Origin: a virus
IMG/VR virus record: IMGVR_UViG_3300032523_000761
Span: 1-29,470 of that record
Direction: 5' to 3' (one strand)
DNA length: 29,470 bases
The translations under genes were made by a program, and so were the position numbers. The notes under the pieces were generated by a model. The model was not told the origin of the DNA. It did not search any database and worked only from the letters and a program-made list of their open reading frames with translations. The first letter of the stretch is position 1. Each line of letters opens with the position of its first letter. Positions 27,919 to 29,470 of this stretch are shown here, piece after piece.

Positions 27919-28358
27919 GGTGGCACACTCCGGATCGTGATCCCTGTTCTCGGCCCTTCCCCGGGGATCGCGTAACGCTTCAGGCACCGACCCTCGACGA
28001 CCTGGGTGTCGTCCTTCCAGACGGCCCCGGCCTTCGTGATCGCGTCCGCGACCCCCTTCGCGAGATTGTCCCAGTCGCCGCAGCCGTGCCCGGGCCAGCC
28101 CGGAGCGGTCGATCTCAGCTCCCCCGAGGCCTTGAAGTGTGAAGGCGGGCGGCCGAACACGCAGACGACCTCGAGGACGAACGCGGAGAAATCGTCCCGC
28201 GAGATCCTCCGTCGTGCCGCCTCGGCCTTCACGAGCAGGACGACGGCCTGCTTAAACGAGACGATCCCATTGTCGGGCGTGTAGTGCCGGCCGCCGCGGG
28301 TGCTTCGAGCCCGTGGCTGGGAAACGGCGTCGCCTGGTATTTCGACGGTGATCTCCAC
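27915..28358 (-). CDS. RusA-like Holliday junction resolvase
   Basis: 147 aa from GTG 28358, with GGAGG upstream. The family features are present: ITVEIPGDAVSQPRARSTRG, KQAVVLLVKAEAARRRI, VVCVFGRPPSHFKASGELRS, then GDWDNLAKGVADAITKAGAVWKDD with the catalytic Asp residues (WDN and DD), and TQVVEGRCLKRY. RusA resolves branched DNA before packaging. It starts the leftward block of tail fibre genes and is linked with the HTH gene. Confidence 0.9.
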   Translation of the reverse strand: MEITVEIPGDAVSQPRARSTRGGRHYTPDNGIVSFKQAVVLLVKAEAARRRISRDDFSAFVLEVVCVFGRPPSHFKASGELRSTAPGWPGHGCGDWDNLAKGVADAITKAGAVWKDDTQVVEGRCLKRYAIPGEGPRTGITIRSVPP

Positions 28359-28411
28359 GATCCGCCTCCATGCGGAGCGTTCACCGTAGGGGACCGGTTC
28401 CCCGAATCAAC

Positions 28412-28711
28412 TCACCGGGCCAGGTGAATATGGGTCCTGTGGGCCGCGAAAAAGGCCCAGTCGGCATCGTGCATAAAAACGACGACCGACAGCTCCGCTT
28501 GCTTGAATCCGTAGCGATCCATGAGCCGGTCGCGAAAGTCGGCGAGTAGGTCTGCACCCTTGCCGTTGAATCGAGTGAAGACCACGCGGATAAACGTGTG
28601 GTAGTCGTGGTAGTGGTCGACCCAGAGCTTCACTGGCACAGAGGCCCCGCCGCCGAAGACGGCGACGAACTCCTCCTGGAGTTGCGCGGTCGTGACTTGC
28701 AAACATGCCAT
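28412..28711 (-). CDS. Unknown 99-aa protein
   Basis: From ATG 28711 with GGAGAC upstream. MACLQVTTAQLQEEFVAVFG, ASVPVKLWVDHYHDYHTFIR, VVFTRFNGKGADLLADFRDR and ELSVVVFMHDADWAFFAAHR alternate helices and strands in an alpha/beta order. The His/Tyr-rich VDHYHDYH is striking but not a known metal site to me. No signal peptide or membrane span. Function unknown. Confidence 0.65.
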   Translation of the reverse strand: MACLQVTTAQLQEEFVAVFGGGASVPVKLWVDHYHDYHTFIRVVFTRFNGKGADLLADFRDRLMDRYGFKQAELSVVVFMHDADWAFFAAHRTHIHLAR

Positions 28712-28825
28712 GGTTCGTCTCCGTGGTCAGTCTACGGCTCGTCGGCTGCGGGCGGATTCTGTAGGCGGGCAGCGCTTTACGCTGCGGCATGCCCGTATAC
28801 CCCAGGTATATCGCCAGATACGGTT

Positions 28826-28879
28826 TTAAAGTCGCTCCAGAAGCCCCCGCAGCGTGCGTACCTCGATGTCGATCCTCAT
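28826..28879 (-). CDS. Very short coupled ORF (17 aa) with LRGLLERL motif
   Basis: ATG 28879 overlaps the stop of the gene at 28876-29412 as ATGA, and the frame MRIDIEVRTLRGLLERL ends in TAA. The end matches the repeated TLRSLLER motif of its neighbour. It may be a translated micro-peptide or the remnant of a further copy of that module. No further support could be found. Confidence 0.35.
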   Translation of the reverse strand: MRIDIEVRTLRGLLERL

Positions 28880-29412
28880 GCCATTCTCTCCAGTAGTCCT
28901 TCGAGAGTGCAAACAAGGAGAGCACAGTCCTTGTCATCGTCGTTTTGCTGGTAATCCCAGATCGCAGATTCAATCGCCTCTCGCTCCGCGTCGGCGAGCG
29001 TACACCCGTCCTGCTCGCTACCCTCGCGCGGTGTAGCGTGCGCAGCGGGTGTATCTTGCTGGCGCTCCAGCAGCGAGCGGAGCGTGGCAGCCCATGCCCA
29101 CGCCCCGCGCCCGTGTTCGGCTGCAATCGCACCGGCAATCGCCGCACGCTCCTCGTCGGTGAGCGTGGGCACCATTTTCCCGGCGTCGGGAATATGGTTA
29201 GTGAGCGTGGGATTAGCCGGTTTTTCACCGATAGCCCACGTTTCACCATGTAGTGAAAATCGCTCCAGCAGCGAGCGAAGCGTGGCGGCGTTGCGGTCTG
29301 ATTCGTCCGCCACGCCTTGGTCGCTGTCTCGCCACCGCTCAGCGTTTTCCGCCCAGTCGTTTGCCGCGCAGACAATCAACACAAGCTCATCGTCTGTAAT
29401 GTGAATAGTCAT
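28876..29412 (-). CDS. Protein of tandem helical LLER modules
   Basis: 178 aa from ATG 29412 with AGAGG upstream. Three related units are visible: residues 1-51 (ends NAATLRSLLERF), 83-117 (TLTDEERAAIAGAIAAEHGR onwards, ends ATLRSLLERQ), and 137-176 (CTLADAEREAIESAIWDYQQ onwards, ends CTLEGLLERM). Each unit is an acidic helical hairpin that ends in LLER. The 29-base stretches coding the first two ends (29261-29289 and 29063-29091) differ at only two positions, so the duplication looks recent or selected. Linkers are Pro/Asn-rich. It may be a spacer or protein-binding repeat; no enzyme motif is seen. Confidence 0.7.
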   Translation of the reverse strand: MTIHITDDELVLIVCAANDWAENAERWRDSDQGVADESDRNAATLRSLLERFSLHGETWAIGEKPANPTLTNHIPDAGKMVPTLTDEERAAIAGAIAAEHGRGAWAWAATLRSLLERQQDTPAAHATPREGSEQDGCTLADAEREAIESAIWDYQQNDDDKDCALLVCTLEGLLERMA

Positions 29413-29422
29413 TTTTGCCTCT

Positions 29423-29470
29423 TTAGACCCACTCGTCGTCGCCAAAGCCCGCCGCTCGTCGCTCCAGCAG
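29423..29470 (-). CDS. C-terminal end of a gene with the LLER motif, cut by window edge
   Basis: Fifteen codons and a TAA that run in from the right edge. They read LLERRAAGFGDDEWV, so the window edge cuts just before the same LLER ending. Only the tail is visible, but the frame and the motif match the next gene, suggesting another copy of the module family directly upstream. Confidence 0.45.
   Translation of the reverse strand: MLERRAAGFGDDEWV

Noticed and set aside
28407-29375. A 322-codon - strand frame over the right end
   Set aside because: It overlaps two better genes in other frames, is Arg-rich, and has no domain-like content.
1-29470. Transposons, insertion sequences and CRISPR arrays
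   Set aside because: No transposase-like protein, no paired terminal repeats around a gene block and no spaced repeat arrays were noticed on either strand.

Overview
The window is 29.5 kb of a temperate, HK97-like siphovirus (phage or prophage). It is GC-rich, densely packed and almost wholly transcribed leftward; only the integrase lies on the + strand. Many neighbouring genes share ATGA, GTGA or TGATG stop/start overlaps, so long translationally coupled operons are likely. The host cannot be named from sequence alone. The gene style (secreted trypsin-like protease, papain-like protease and small exported proteins beside phage head genes) reminds me of planctomycete phages, but that is a recollection, not a test.

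Layout, left to right. (1) 1-3018: early replication/recombination operon, read leftward from a promoter near 3056-3084: small unknown proteins, a Sak4-like RecA-fold ATPase and an SSB-like protein with a DDIPF tip. (2) 3019-4754: lysogeny and integration switch: two similar 22-bp operator-like sites, a 52-aa gene, an excisionase-like HTH protein, a 14-bp-arm palindrome, the 3' part of a tRNA-Arg(ACG) gene (candidate attP core) and a tyrosine integrase. Phage genes flank the tRNA piece on both sides, which suggests a circular or virion-form genome rather than a prophage end. (3) 4707-7308: nucleotide and accessory genes: dATP/dGTP diphosphohydrolase-like protein, HExxH mini-protein, metallophosphoesterase and two unknowns. 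(4) 7305-13543: tail genes, ending downstream in an AT-rich, cysteine-rich gene, with tape measure, tail assembly chaperones (with a canonical -1 frameshift site), three tube-like proteins, tail terminator and gp10-like protein. (5) 13540-15748: head closure, head-tail connector and major capsid protein. (6) 15845-20025: a ten-gene cassette of membrane, exported and protease genes plus one structural-looking gene, sitting between capsid and prohead protease. (7) 20038-24702: prohead protease (fused to a HAD-like domain), portal, large and small terminase. (8) 24805-29470: HNH nuclease, tail-fibre/receptor-binding genes, a HTH protein, a RusA-like resolvase and unknown genes carrying a repeated helical LLER module.

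Taken together, recombination proteins (Sak4-like, SSB-like, RusA-like) serve replication; TerS, TerL, HNH, portal, protease, capsid and connectors build and fill the head; the chaperone pair, tube, tape measure and tip genes build a long non-contractile tail; and the exported cassette probably handles lysis or envelope interaction. No CI-type repressor and no clear-cut endolysin were recognised. No stretch over 300 bases lacks a gene; the longest (3542-3821) holds the attachment region.
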